Under the pieces are notes generated by a model. It was not told where the DNA came from and ran no database searches. It saw nothing but the letters and a program-made list of their open reading frames with translations. DNA of 64,000 nt. Source: JAJPGZ01 sp038229295. GTDB taxonomy: Bacteria > Verrucomicrobiota > Verrucomicrobiia > Chthoniobacterales > UBA10450. Positions 48,942-58,894 of this stretch are shown here, one piece after another. The stretch's first letter is position 1. Each line of letters opens with the position of its first letter. The position numbers were made by a program, and so were the translations under genes. Where the stretch lies: positions 1-64,000 of the forward strand of contig JBBROO010000004.1 in the NCBI GenBank assembly GCA_038229295.1. Reading direction: 5' to 3'.

Positions 48942-50582
48942 ATGATTGCTCACGTCGCGCGCGTTATCTTCATCCTGCTCGAAGTCCTCCTTCTTTTTAA
49001 TCTGCTCATCTGCGTGCATGAGATCGGCCACTTTCTGGCCGCGCGCTGGCGCGGACTCTACATCGAAAAGTTCGGCATCTGGTTCGGCAAACCGATTTGG
49101 AAAAAGACAATCAACGGCGTGCAGTATTCGTTAGGCTCATTGCCGTTCGGCGGATTCGTGGCGCTGCCGCAACTCGCACCGATGGACATCATCGAAGGCA
49201 AAGCCGATCTCGACCGCGCCAAGCTCCCGAAAATTTCCGCGCTCGATAAAATTATCGTCGCGTTCGCGGGTCCGCTTTTCAGTTTCGGTCTGGCGATTTT
49301 GTTTGCCGTGATTATTTGGGCAGTGGGGCGTCCGGTCAGCGAATCGGAAGCGACAACGATCATCGGTTATGTATTGCCGGATTCACCTGCGGCTGAAGCG
49401 GGGCTGAAAGCCGGAGATAAGATTTTCTCGGTCGATGGTAAACCGGTCACGCGGTTCGGCGGGATGAGCGAAGAGAGTATTTCGTGGCGAATTGTTCGCA
49501 GCGAAGGCGAGAAGATTTCGATCTCGATCCAGCGCGGCGGCGAAACCAAAACCGTCGAAGCGAAGCCGGCGATCCGGGAGACCAAGCCGTGGATGCGCAA
49601 AGGATTTCGTGAAATCGGAATTGTCCCGGCCGAGACGCCGATGATCGCGAAGGTAGAGCCGAACAGTCCGGCAGCGAAAGCGGGGTTGCGGCCTAACGAT
49701 TTGATCATGTCGATCAACGAGCAGCGGATTTTTCACATCCTCGGCATTACCGATTTTGTGCGCGATCACGCGAACGAGCCGCTCAGTCTCGGACTCGAGC
49801 GTAATGGAACGAAAGCTTCCGCGCCGTTCGAGCCGGGGAATCAGACGATTGATTATGTTGTGGGCGATGGTCCGGCGGCGCGAGCTGGATTGCAGAAAGG
49901 CGATGTGGTGGACGCGGTCGATGGACAGAAGGCTCGGAGTTCGCTCGCCGTTTCCGATTACATTAAACGCCATGCCGGCCAGCCGATCACGATGTCGATC
50001 TTGCGCAAAGGCGAGCGGCGCGACTTGTCTGTCACGCCGGAAATTCCGCAAGGCGAAAAGGTCGCGCGCATCGGACTACAATGGGAAGACGATTTCGGAA
50101 TTGTGCTGGACGAGTACGGCAAGATGGCGCTGAAACATCAGGGACCGGTCGAACAAATCCGCGCCGGTGTGATGTCGATCTTTAACACGGTCGGCGCAGT
50201 CGCGTCGCCGAAATCGGACGTGAAACTGCAACACATGAGCGGGCCGGTGATGATGATGCGGATTTACTACATGATGTTCGAGAACAAGGAAGGCTGGCGC
50301 ATGGCGCTTTGGTTCAGCGTGGTGCTGAATGTGAATCTGGCGTTGCTGAATCTGTTGCCGATTCCCGTGCTCGACGGCGGACACATTGTGCTCGCACTCA
50401 TTGAAGCGGTGCGGCGACGGCCGGTGAACATGCGCGTGCTCGAAGTCGTGCAAACAGCGTGCGCAGTTTTGATCATCGGCTTCATGGTTTACATCGCGTT
50501 CTTCGATGTGCAGGACTTGTTTGGCGGCCGGCGGGAGTCGCCGAGATTTTCACCGAAGTCGGCGCCGGCAAAAGCGAAGTAG
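48942..50582 (+). CDS. rseP: RseP/site-2-protease-type membrane zinc metalloprotease
   Basis: 546 aa, longer than usual (about 450). Zinc motif HEIGH at about residue 26, PFGGFV following, LDGG motif in NLLPIPVLDGGHI at the C-terminus. Between the two are three PDZ-like segments (about 130-210 SPAAEAGLKAGDKIFSVDGK, 225-300 SPAAKAGLRPNDLIMSINEQ, 305-370 GPAARAGLQKGDVVDAVDGQ); three rather than one or two explains the length. It cuts membrane-bound regulators inside the bilayer. Two inverted AAGATCGACA words encode MSILRKGER and MSIFNT. Lies after dxr with a 15-bp gap. Confidence 0.91.
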   Translation: MIAHVARVIFILLEVLLLFNLLICVHEIGHFLAARWRGLYIEKFGIWFGKPIWKKTINGVQYSLGSLPFGGFVALPQLAPMDIIEGKADLDRAKLPKISALDKIIVAFAGPLFSFGLAILFAVIIWAVGRPVSESEATTIIGYVLPDSPAAEAGLKAGDKIFSVDGKPVTRFGGMSEESISWRIVRSEGEKISISIQRGGETKTVEAKPAIRETKPWMRKGFREIGIVPAETPMIAKVEPNSPAAKAGLRPNDLIMSINEQRIFHILGITDFVRDHANEPLSLGLERNGTKASAPFEPGNQTIDYVVGDGPAARAGLQKGDVVDAVDGQKARSSLAVSDYIKRHAGQPITMSILRKGERRDLSVTPEIPQGEKVARIGLQWEDDFGIVLDEYGKMALKHQGPVEQIRAGVMSIFNTVGAVASPKSDVKLQHMSGPVMMMRIYYMMFENKEGWRMALWFSVVLNVNLALLNLLPIPVLDGGHIVLALIEAVRRRPVNMRVLEVVQTACAVLIIGFMVYIAFFDVQDLFGGRRESPRFSPKSAPAKAK

Positions 50583-50589
50583 CTCGCGC

Positions 50590-52377
50590 GTGAAATATTG
50601 CGCCGACCCTTTGCACTACGAACGTCGCGCGACGCGTGAGGTGAAGGTGGGCAACGTCGGCGTCGGCGGGGCGAATCCGATTCGCGTTCAATCGATGATC
50701 ACATGCGACACGATGGACACGGAGATGTCGATCTTGCAAACGATCGAGTTGGCGCAAGTGGGTTGCGAGATCGTACGCATCACCGCGCCGACGGTGAAGG
50801 ACGCGGCGAATTTGCAGCATATCGTTAGGGGATTGCGCGAGCGCGGATGCGATGTGCCGATTGTCGCGGACATTCATTTCAAACCGGACGCAGCGATGGA
50901 GGCGGCGAGATGGGTCGACAAGGTGCGGATCAACCCGGGCAATTACGCGGACTCGAAAAAGTTTTTGATTCGCGAATACAGCGACGAGCAATACGAAGCG
51001 GAATTGAATCGAATTCGCGAACGTTTTTCTCCACTTGTCGATCTTTGCAAGGAGCGCGGCATCGCCATGCGCATCGGGACGAATCACGGCTCGCTTTCGG
51101 ATCGCATCATGAATCGCTACGGCGATACGCCGCGCGGCATGGTGGAAAGCGCGCTGGAATTCGCGCGCATCGCGCGGGAGCGGGATTATCACGCCTTCGT
51201 TTTCTCGATGAAGTCGAGCAACCCGAAGGTGATGGTCAATGCGTATCGACTTTTAGTTGCGCGATTGAATGAGGAAGGGGCGGACTGGAATTATCCGATT
51301 CATCTCGGCGTGACCGAAGCGGGCGAAGGCGAAGATGCGCGGATCAAGAGCGCGATTGGGATTGGGTCGCTGCTGGCGGATGGAATCGGAGATACGATTC
51401 GTGTTTCGCTGACGGAAGATAGTGTTCATGAGATTCCGGTGGCGAAGGCGCTGACGGAGATGGTGCAGAAAACGTTCAACGTTCAACGTTCAACGCCCAA
51501 CACCGAACTTTCGTTTGATCCGTTTTCGTACCAACGGCGCGCGACGGAAACAATCGAGCGAAATGGAATTCGTATCGGCGGCGAGGAGTTGATTCGCGTG
51601 TTCGTTAGGCAGGCGAGCTTTGAGAAGATTGCGCATAAGATCGACAAGATGGGGGATTACAAGCCGGAGATCGTTTATGAGACGGCGCAAATTGTTGAAG
51701 TCGATCCGCGCGATGATGCGGCGATGGCGAAATTGAATGCGGAACGCATTCTACAGTTGGTGACGGTGAAGGACGATGTCGATCTTGCGGTGATCGCGGC
51801 GTTTCGTTTGCTGGCGGCGAAGCTGCAGCCGCGGCATCCGATTCTTTTGAAGGATGAAGGAGGAAGGAGGAGGGATGAAGGCAGAGATTTTCTCCAGACG
51901 CTGTTGATGGCGGCGACGAATATTGGCTCGTTACTCTGCGACGGGATCGGCGATGCGATTTTGATTCAGGGAGAGGACGCGCCCGGGCAAGCGCTGCGGC
52001 TCTCATATAATATACTGCAGGCCGCCGGGTCGCGGATTTTCAAGACGGACTACGTGGCCTGTCCTTCTTGCGGGCGGACGTTATTCAATTTGCAGACGAC
52101 GACCGCGAAGATCAAAGCGGCGACGTTGCACCTCAAGGGAGTCAAGATCGCGATCATGGGTTGCATCGTGAATGGGCCGGGTGAAATGGCGGACGCGGAT
52201 TTTGGTTATGTCGGCGGCGCGCCGGGAAAAGTGAATCTTTATGTCGGCAAGACGCCGGTGAAGTTCAATATTCCGGAAGGGGAAGCGGTGGATCGCTTGC
52301 AGGATTTGATTCGCGAACACGGCAAATGGGTGGAGCCAACCGCGGCGGCGCCGGCTTGCGATAGTCGTCTCGGCTAG
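50590..52377 (+). CDS. ispG: 4-hydroxy-3-methylbut-2-enyl-diphosphate synthase, long form
   Basis: 595 aa from GTG 50590. N-terminal TIM barrel (VGVGGANPIRVQSMITCDTMD, IVADIHFKPDAAMEAA, KVRINPGNYADSKKF), then a central insert of about 200 residues, and the C-terminal Fe-S domain with Cys in ACPSCGRTLFNLQ and IMGCIVNGPGEMADADFGY. The inserted middle is the large type seen in plants, Chlamydiae and PVC bacteria. It makes HMBPP from MEcPP. Two short repeats, (AACGTTC)3 at 51471 and a purine-rich GGATGAA/GGAGGAA run at 51852, are translated in frame within the insert. Also carries three inverted and one forward local word. Confidence 0.93.
   Translation: MKYCADPLHYERRATREVKVGNVGVGGANPIRVQSMITCDTMDTEMSILQTIELAQVGCEIVRITAPTVKDAANLQHIVRGLRERGCDVPIVADIHFKPDAAMEAARWVDKVRINPGNYADSKKFLIREYSDEQYEAELNRIRERFSPLVDLCKERGIAMRIGTNHGSLSDRIMNRYGDTPRGMVESALEFARIARERDYHAFVFSMKSSNPKVMVNAYRLLVARLNEEGADWNYPIHLGVTEAGEGEDARIKSAIGIGSLLADGIGDTIRVSLTEDSVHEIPVAKALTEMVQKTFNVQRSTPNTELSFDPFSYQRRATETIERNGIRIGGEELIRVFVRQASFEKIAHKIDKMGDYKPEIVYETAQIVEVDPRDDAAMAKLNAERILQLVTVKDDVDLAVIAAFRLLAAKLQPRHPILLKDEGGRRRDEGRDFLQTLLMAATNIGSLLCDGIGDAILIQGEDAPGQALRLSYNILQAAGSRIFKTDYVACPSCGRTLFNLQTTTAKIKAATLHLKGVKIAIMGCIVNGPGEMADADFGYVGGAPGKVNLYVGKTPVKFNIPEGEAVDRLQDLIREHGKWVEPTAAAPACDSRLG
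51471..51495 (+). repeat. Heptanucleotide tandem repeat (AACGTTC)3 inside ispG
   Basis: Three exact copies of AACGTTC plus AACG, translated in ispG as NVQRST-type residues within the family insert. Same period as the prmC repeat. Confidence 0.85.
51852..51879 (+). repeat. Degenerate heptanucleotide repeat (GGATGAA/GGAGGAA) inside ispG
   Basis: GGATGAA GGAGGAA GGAGGAG GGATGAA, four units of period 7, purine-only apart from T. Encodes the DEGGRRRDEGRD stretch in the ispG insert. Confidence 0.75.
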
Positions 52378-52611
52378 TTAGGCGGTTATTATTCGGCCTT
52401 GGTGAAAAGACACGGGAGGAAGGGAATTTATTCCAGAGATCCGGGTTTTTGGATTTGCCGCAGAGGCAAATTGCAAGATCGACAATGCGAAAAGCGGTGC
52501 GGGCAAATTGGGCATATGACGAAAATGTAATTCTTACAGTCTTGACGTGTTTGCCCCAAACGGTTGAAGCTGACGCCTCCACTCAACCCAAACTGCAGCT
52601 TCTCGTTACAT

Positions 52612-53724
52612 ATGCGTCCTACTCCCTTGTTTAGAAAAACTGTTTCTTCATATGCGCGCCTCGCGATCGCGACCACGCTCATCGTTAGTGCAACAGCAAT
52701 GGCACTCGTTGCGACGAGCCCTCTTGGCCGTTCATTCCTAGCAAACTCCAGCAGCAAACACGTGATCGATAAGTTTAGACAAGATCACGATCAGGTCGCC
52801 GGCAACAGTCGAACCCTACCCGGAAGGGACGGCGGGCCTTTGGCCGCGGCGGAAGAAGATTACGCTCATCGTGCTTATCCGGCAGCAGATGTGCCGATGA
52901 CGGCGACACAGAATGCGCGGAAGGCTTGGGCTAATCTCAAGACTAGGCAAACACAGCAGGCCAAACTGAATCTCAGCGCTGCTGCTGCCGCGGCGGCGCC
53001 GGGCGCTTGGACACTCTATGGCCCAAGCATCGCGAATTTCCCCGATATTCTGACTTTCAGTGGCGCGCCCTACACTGCGTCCGGCCGTATCACCGCGCTC
53101 GTTGTCGATCCAGCATGTAACGTAAGCATATGTCGAGTGTGGGCCGCGGCCGCCGGCGGGGGAGTTTGGCGCACGGACAATGCGCTGGCCAGCGGCGGGC
53201 CGACGTGGACGTTTGTTTCTGGCAGTTTCGCGACGAACGCCATCGGTACTCTTACTTATAACGCGGGCACTGGGACGCTCTACGCTGGCACCGGCGAGCC
53301 GAATGCTTCCGGTGATTCGGAAGCTGGCTGGGGAATTTACAAATCGACCAACGGGGGCAACTCTTGGACACTGCTTAACTCAACGGTAGGGCCCATCACG
53401 ACAACGGCGCCTGGAACCGGTCCGAACGGGACCTACGTCGGCAACGCGTTCGCCGGTCGAGCGGTCAGTACGATTGCGGTAGATCCAACGAATCCGAATC
53501 ATTTGTATGTCTCGTCGGTACGGGCCGTGCGCGGCGTCAGCTCTGTCGGCGGCGCAACCTCGAACCCGACGACTCCGAGGCCACCATTCGGACTTTTCGA
53601 ATCAATGGATGGCGGTGCGACATTTAACTTTATTTGGGACGGCAGCGATGGCCCGGTGTTCGATGGGACTAACCCTAAAGCAACGATTCGCGGGGTGAAC
53701 CGCGTCGCGCTCGATCCAGGTTGA
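52612..53724 (+). pseudogene. Large secreted beta-propeller/dockerin protein, N-terminal part up to an in-frame TGA
   Basis: 370 codons from ATG 52612 to TGA 53722-53724. Signal peptide (residues about 10-40), then Ala-rich linker and a beta-propeller with BNR/sortilin-like blades: WTFVSGSFATNAIGTLTYN, GTLYAGTGEPNASGDSEAGWG, GRAVSTIAVDPTNPNHLYV. The frame is the same as that of the downstream part: 1,350 bases later the ATG at 53914 is in phase. The protein breaks at ALDPG*NGTTNKTLYAG, where a Cys or Trp codon (TGT, TGC, TGG) would restore it. So this is one 1,160-residue gene with a nonsense codon, a mutation or sequencing error, or a recoding site. No local 10-mer word occurs in the gene. 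Confidence 0.75.
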
Positions 53725-56106
53725 AATGGGACGACGAACAAGACGCTTTACGCAGGCGCGTTTGGCCCTGCTGGCGCCGCTGGAAGTGGAGGCGTCTGGC
53801 GTTCGCAGGATGGCGGAGCCACTTGGACGCAGATCAAGAGCGCTCGAAATGTTACGTTAAGCACCGATAGGGCTGAATTCGCTGTCACCCCGCTGGCGAC
53901 TGGCGATACGCGAATGTATGTGGGCATCGGCAACTCGAGCACGACTTCCGCAAACCAGGCGCGTCTTTACCGCAGCGACAGTGTTGCGACCGGCACGCCG
54001 ACCTTCACGGACATGACCGCCGCGGAGGTTCCGGCTGGGCAGACGCTCACCTACTGCAGCGGTCAATGCTGGTACGACAATGTGGTTTATTCTCCGGCCG
54101 GCAAGCCGGACGTGGTGTATCTAGGCGGCTCCTTCAGCTACGGTACTTACGGCGGCGCGACTAATGGCCGGTCGTTCTTGCGGTCGACGGACGCTGGTGT
54201 GTCGTTCACCGACATGACCTGGGACGCGACAACCGATCCGACACCGGTTAACACTTGCTGCCAGCCAAATCCGATTGCGCCCAACGGTCAGCATCCCGAT
54301 TCTCACGCGCTCGTGGAAGTACCGGGTACGAACATCGCCATCTTCGGGTCGGATGGCGGGTTGATGCGCTCCAGCGGAGCTTTTGCGGATATTTCATCTC
54401 AGTGCACAAGCCCCCGTGGACTTACCGGGTCGGATCTGGCGCTTTGCCAGCAATTGCTGTCGGCAGTGCCGACGGTTCTTTCCAGTCTCAATAACGGGCT
54501 CTCGACCTTGCAGTTTCAGAGCGTGTCAGTTGCAGCGAACAATTCAGCACACGTCCAAGGCGGGACCCAGGATAACGGAACCTTCGAGACTTACGGCTCG
54601 ACCACCGTGTGGCCACAGATCATCTACGGTGATGGGGGTCAGTCCGGCTTCAACGTCAGCAACAGCGCGATCCGCTTTAACTCCTTCTTCGGGCAGAACC
54701 ACGACGCGAACTTCCAGAACGCCGACCCGCTGAAATGGGTCATTATTTCGGCGCCGATTGCGAGCAGCCCGGAGAGCTCGCTCTTCTACGCGCCGATCAT
54801 AGCCGACCCGAACCCGGCAAGCGCGGGGACGATCTTCGAGGGTTCGATGAGCGTCTGGCGCACCCAAGACTGGGGCGGCGATCAGGCGACCCTCGAAGTA
54901 AACTGTCCCGAATTTACTACGTCGGGAACGGCGCCGGGCTGCGGCGATTTCGTTCAAATCGGGCCTGTCGGCGCGACCAACTTGACAGTCAGCGCGGCTG
55001 ACTATCGCGGAACTACTCGATCAGGTGGCAATGTTTCTTTCATTGCCCGGACTCCGAGCGACACCAGCACGATGTGGGCATCCACGTCAACTGGCCGGGT
55101 CTTCATTTCGAAGAACGCGGACGACGCCACTGCGACTAATATAACGTACACGCGCCTCGACACGCTCGCCGTAAATAGTCCGCAACGCTTCATCACCAGT
55201 ATCTATGTCGATCCTGCGAACTCGAATCACGCTTGGATTTCCTACTCGGGTTACGCGTTCAATACTCCTGCACAACCCGGACACATATTCTCCGTTGTTT
55301 ACAATCCGGGCGGCGGCACGGCGACGTGGGGAAACATCGATGGGGCTGGACCGGGGATATTCCCGGACTTTCCGGCGACGGCGGTCGTTGCGGATACCAA
55401 TGGCGATGTCTATGCCTCAAATGATTGGGGTGTCCTCATATTGCCTAGCGGCTCGGCCAATTGGGGAGTCGCAGGCACAGGTCTGCCGCAAGTCGAAGTT
55501 TCTGGCCTAACGATTGTGCCCGGCGCGCGAAAACTTTACGCCGCCACCCACGGCCGCAGCGCCTGGCAATTAGGACTTCCGGTGCAGCTGGTCAGCGCCG
55601 TTTCACGAATGACGCATCCTGGAGCAGGAACGTTTGACGTTAATTTGCCGCTTGCGGGCTCGCCGGGAATCGAAGACCGCAACGGGTCGGGCAATTTCAC
55701 GATCGTGTTTCATCTCAACAATACGTTGGTGAGCGGGACCGCGGCGGTGACTGGTCATAATCCTGGCGGCGCCGGCGGCACTGTCAGCAGCGTTTCCTTT
55801 AGCGGCAGCGATATGATCGTAACTCTCACCGGTGTTACTAACGCGCAGAAATTGACCCTCACCATATCCAACGTGAACGACACCAATGGCACCACCCTCG
55901 TATCAGCCAGCGTCGTCATTGGTTTCCTCCTCGGTGACACCACTGCCGATGGCACGGTGAATTCCGGCGATATCGCTCAGACCAAGTCCGAGTCGGGCAA
56001 TGCGGTGACCTCAGCGAACTTCCGCGAAGACGTGACCGTCGACGGCGCGATCAATAGCGGCGACATTGGGCTTGTGAAAGCGCAGTCGGGAACGGCCCTG
56101 CCGTAA
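53725..56106 (+). pseudogene. Large secreted beta-propeller/dockerin protein, C-terminal part
   Basis: Continues the gene above in the same frame after the TGA; the first ATG is at 53914 and has no good ribosome site, so separate translation is doubtful. The part carries further propeller blades (GSGGVWRSQDGGATWTQIK, SDGGLMRSSGAFADISSQC), a Cys-rich spot (NTCCQPNP), an immunoglobulin-like region (IVFHLNNTLVSGTAAVT) and at the end a dockerin type I pair: GDTTADGTVNSGDIAQTKSE and a second DVTVDGAINSGDIGLVKAQ. The calcium-loop pattern D.n.DG.vNsgDi is clear. Dockerins bind cohesins or anchor in surface complexes; none are seen here. The 3' end is followed by a strong terminator. Confidence 0.75.
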
Positions 56107-56130
56107 TCGCACAAACCTAGTTTAACGAAC

Positions 56131-56160
56131 GGGCCGGCAGCGATGCCGGCCCGTTTTGTT
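56131..56160 (+). terminator. Rho-independent terminator after the dockerin gene
   Basis: A perfect 9-bp stem GGGCCGGCA/TGCCGGCCC with a GCGA loop, followed by GTTTTGTT. Located 25 bp after the gene stop. It is the only clear intrinsic terminator I found in the window. Confidence 0.9.
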
Positions 56161-56256
56161 ATTGTCGATCCTCGCTCGCGACGACTGTCGGAGTTGCACG
56201 ATGTCGATCTTGCGCGCATATTCCGCACTCTTCCCGCACTTCGCGGGAGGACCTCC

Positions 56257-58065
56257 ATGGATAAAATCCGTAACATCGCCATCATTGCGCACGTTGATCA
56301 CGGCAAGACCACTCTTGTCGATCAACTTCTCCGCCAATCCGGCACCTTTCGCGCAAATCAAAAGACGGAAGAGCGCATGATGGATTCGATGGATCTCGAA
56401 CGCGAAAAAGGAATCACTATCCGCGCCAAGAACGCTGCCTTTCAGTGGAACGGTTATCGCATCAACATTGTCGACACGCCCGGTCACGCCGACTTCGGCG
56501 GCGAAGTCGAGCGCATCATGAAAATGGTGGACGGCGTTCTACTGGTTGTCGACGCGCATGACGGGCCCCAGGCGCAGACGCGATTTGTTTTGCGCAAGGC
56601 GCTCGAAAATAAAGCCAAACCCATCGTCGTCATCAACAAGATCGACAGAGAAAATGCGCGCCCGCACAAAGTCCTCGACATGGTTTTCGATCTCTTCGTG
56701 GAGCTCAAAGCCACCGATGCGCAACTCGACTTTCCGATTATTTACGCGAGCGCCAAAAACGGATTCGCCATGCGCGAGCTGCACGACAATAACGAAGACC
56801 TCACGCCGCTTTTCGAAGCGATCGTGCGTTACGTGCCGCCGCCCACAGTCTCCAACGATCCATTTTTCCAAATGCTCGTTTCGAATCTCGACTACAGCGA
56901 TTACCTGGGCCGCATTGCCCTTGGGCGCATCGTCAGCGGCCGCGTCAATGTTGGCGACTCGATCGTCTGTGTTCATCGCGATGGGAACCGCGAACGCGCC
57001 AATGTGACCTCACTCTTTACTTATTCAGGTCTCGAGCGAGTCGAAATCAAACACGCAACGGCGGGCGACATCATCGGCCTAACGGGTTTCGAAGAAATTT
57101 ACATCGGCGAAACTTTGAACGATCGCGAAGAGCGCGCGCCCCTGCAATTTGTCGATATCGATCCGCCGACCATTCGCATGCGGATTCTGGTGAATGACTC
57201 GCCGATGGCGGGACAGGAAGGGAAATTTGTTACGGCGCGTCACGTGCGCGATCGGCTTATTCGCGAAACGCGCGGCAACGTTTCTTTGGAAGTTAACGAT
57301 ACCGAAACAGCTGGCGCATTTGAAATCAATGCCCGCGGTGAGATGCAGATCGCCATTTTGGTCGAGCAAATGCGACGGGAAGGATACGAAGTGATGGTCT
57401 CGCGCCCCGAGGTGATCTTCCACCGTGATGAAAACGGCAGCCTGATGGAGCCGCTCGAAGATTTATATGTCGATGTACCGAATGAAAATTTAGGCGACGT
57501 TTTGCAATCCGTCGCGGATCGCAAAGGACAGGTCGTTAACATGGATCATCACGCGACACGTGTTTCGGTAGAGGCGATCATTCCAACGCGCGGATTGATC
57601 GGATTCGAAACGAATCTCGTGAATATCACACGCGGCGAAGGGGTGATGAGTCATCTTTTCCGGGAATACGCGCTGTTCAAAGGCGAGATCGAAGGCCGCA
57701 ATCGCGGCGTCATGGTTTCGATGGAAGCGGGAACCACGACCGCCTACGCACTCAACAACATTCAAGAGCGCGGCCGTTTATTTCTCGGGCCGCAAGAGCC
57801 GGTCTATGAAGGCATGATCGTCGGGGAGAACGCGCGCCCCGAAGATTTGCCGGTCAACCCGTGCAAAGCAAAACATCTTACGAACATGCGCTCGCAAGGT
57901 GACGGCAAAGGCATTCAACTCGAAGCGCCGCTGCGTTTGAGTCTCGAGCGCGCGATCGAGTACATCGACATCGACGAATACGTCGAAGCCACGCCGAAGT
58001 CGCTGCGTTTGCGCAAACGCATTCTTGGTGCGAGCGCGCGCAAACGTGCTGAGAACGCCGCGTAA
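56257..58065 (+). CDS. typA: TypA/BipA ribosome-associated GTPase
   Basis: 602 aa, ATG 56257 after a gggagg ribosome site. GTPase motifs: AHVDHGKTTLVDQ (G1), EKGITI (G2), VDTPGHADFGGEV (G3), NKIDREN (G4), SAKNG (G5). The four further domains follow, with GRGEL-like INARGEMQIAILVEQMRREGYEV and the C-terminal VEATPKSLRLRKR. TypA binds the ribosome under stress and low temperature. The NKIDR is G4-conserved and its word copy (56638, followed by G) is the one forward copy that lacks the trailing A/T, so it is probably coincidental. The stop TAA overlaps a word at 58064. Confidence 0.95.
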   Translation: MDKIRNIAIIAHVDHGKTTLVDQLLRQSGTFRANQKTEERMMDSMDLEREKGITIRAKNAAFQWNGYRINIVDTPGHADFGGEVERIMKMVDGVLLVVDAHDGPQAQTRFVLRKALENKAKPIVVINKIDRENARPHKVLDMVFDLFVELKATDAQLDFPIIYASAKNGFAMRELHDNNEDLTPLFEAIVRYVPPPTVSNDPFFQMLVSNLDYSDYLGRIALGRIVSGRVNVGDSIVCVHRDGNRERANVTSLFTYSGLERVEIKHATAGDIIGLTGFEEIYIGETLNDREERAPLQFVDIDPPTIRMRILVNDSPMAGQEGKFVTARHVRDRLIRETRGNVSLEVNDTETAGAFEINARGEMQIAILVEQMRREGYEVMVSRPEVIFHRDENGSLMEPLEDLYVDVPNENLGDVLQSVADRKGQVVNMDHHATRVSVEAIIPTRGLIGFETNLVNITRGEGVMSHLFREYALFKGEIEGRNRGVMVSMEAGTTTAYALNNIQERGRLFLGPQEPVYEGMIVGENARPEDLPVNPCKAKHLTNMRSQGDGKGIQLEAPLRLSLERAIEYIDIDEYVEATPKSLRLRKRILGASARKRAENAA

Positions 58066-58076
58066 GATCGACATCT

Positions 58077-58832
58077 ATGTCTGGGCACAGCAAGTGGTCG
58101 AAAGTGAAGCGCTTCAAAGGCGCGATCGACGAAAAGCGCGGGCAAATCTTTAGCAAGTTGTCGAAGGAAATTTCCATTGCCGCGAAAACCGGCGGCGGCG
58201 ATCCCGATGCAAATGCGCGTTTACGCAGCGCCATCCAAACCGCGCGTGGGCAAAGTATGCCTAACGATAACATCGAACGTGCGATCAAACGCGGCACTGG
58301 CGAAGGCACTGAAGCACAAAATTTCGACGAGATCGTTTACGAAGGCTACGCGCCGGGCGGCGTCGCCGTCATCGTCGAGGCCGCGACCGATAATCGCAAC
58401 CGGACCGCCGCGGAAATTCGCAGCATCTTCAGCAAGAACCACGGCAATCTCGCGAGCAGCGGCAGTGTCTCATACATGTTTCACAAGAAAGGGCAGATCA
58501 GCGTCGCGCGCGCTGCGATTGATGAAGACAAGCTCCTCGAGTTGACGCTGGATGCCGCGGCCGAAGAGTTGACAACGGAGGAGGATCAGTATGTTATCAC
58601 CACTTCCCACGATCAGCTCTACGCCGTAGCTGAGACGCTCAAAGAAGCTGGCGTCCCCACCGTTGGGCAGAAGTTTACGTTTATTCCCGATACGACCGTT
58701 TCGATTGCCGATGAAAGTGTCGCAAAACAGGTATTGCAGTTGTGCGATGCGCTTGAAGACGATGATGACGTCCAAAACGTCTACTCAAATATAGAAATCC
58801 CCGACGAAGTGCTGGCCAGATTGCCGGCTTAA
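58077..58832 (+). CDS. yebC: YebC/PmpR (TACO1) family protein
   Basis: 251 aa, starting 12 bp after typA. Begins MSGHSKWSKVKRFKG as all members do; then GDPDANARLRSAIQTARGQSMPNDNIERAIKRGTGE, YEGYAPGGVAVIVEAATDNRNRT and IFSKNHGNL. The family acts as a DNA-binding regulator or, in later work, a translation factor for difficult stretches; direct role not resolved by sequence. Its ATG follows a word in the 11-bp gap. Contains GCCTAAC at 58259 (MPNDN). Confidence 0.94.
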   Translation: MSGHSKWSKVKRFKGAIDEKRGQIFSKLSKEISIAAKTGGGDPDANARLRSAIQTARGQSMPNDNIERAIKRGTGEGTEAQNFDEIVYEGYAPGGVAVIVEAATDNRNRTAAEIRSIFSKNHGNLASSGSVSYMFHKKGQISVARAAIDEDKLLELTLDAAAEELTTEEDQYVITTSHDQLYAVAETLKEAGVPTVGQKFTFIPDTTVSIADESVAKQVLQLCDALEDDDDVQNVYSNIEIPDEVLARLPA

Positions 58833-58894
58833 TATTTTACGCTGCCGCCGAAAATGCGGCCGTTCGCACGGCGAACAATTAGCACGTTTGTTTT

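Noticed and set aside
58855..58890. GTTCGC/GCGAAC hairpin before rho as an intrinsic terminator
   Set aside because: No run of T follows the stem; might be a rho leader structure, but evidence is thin.
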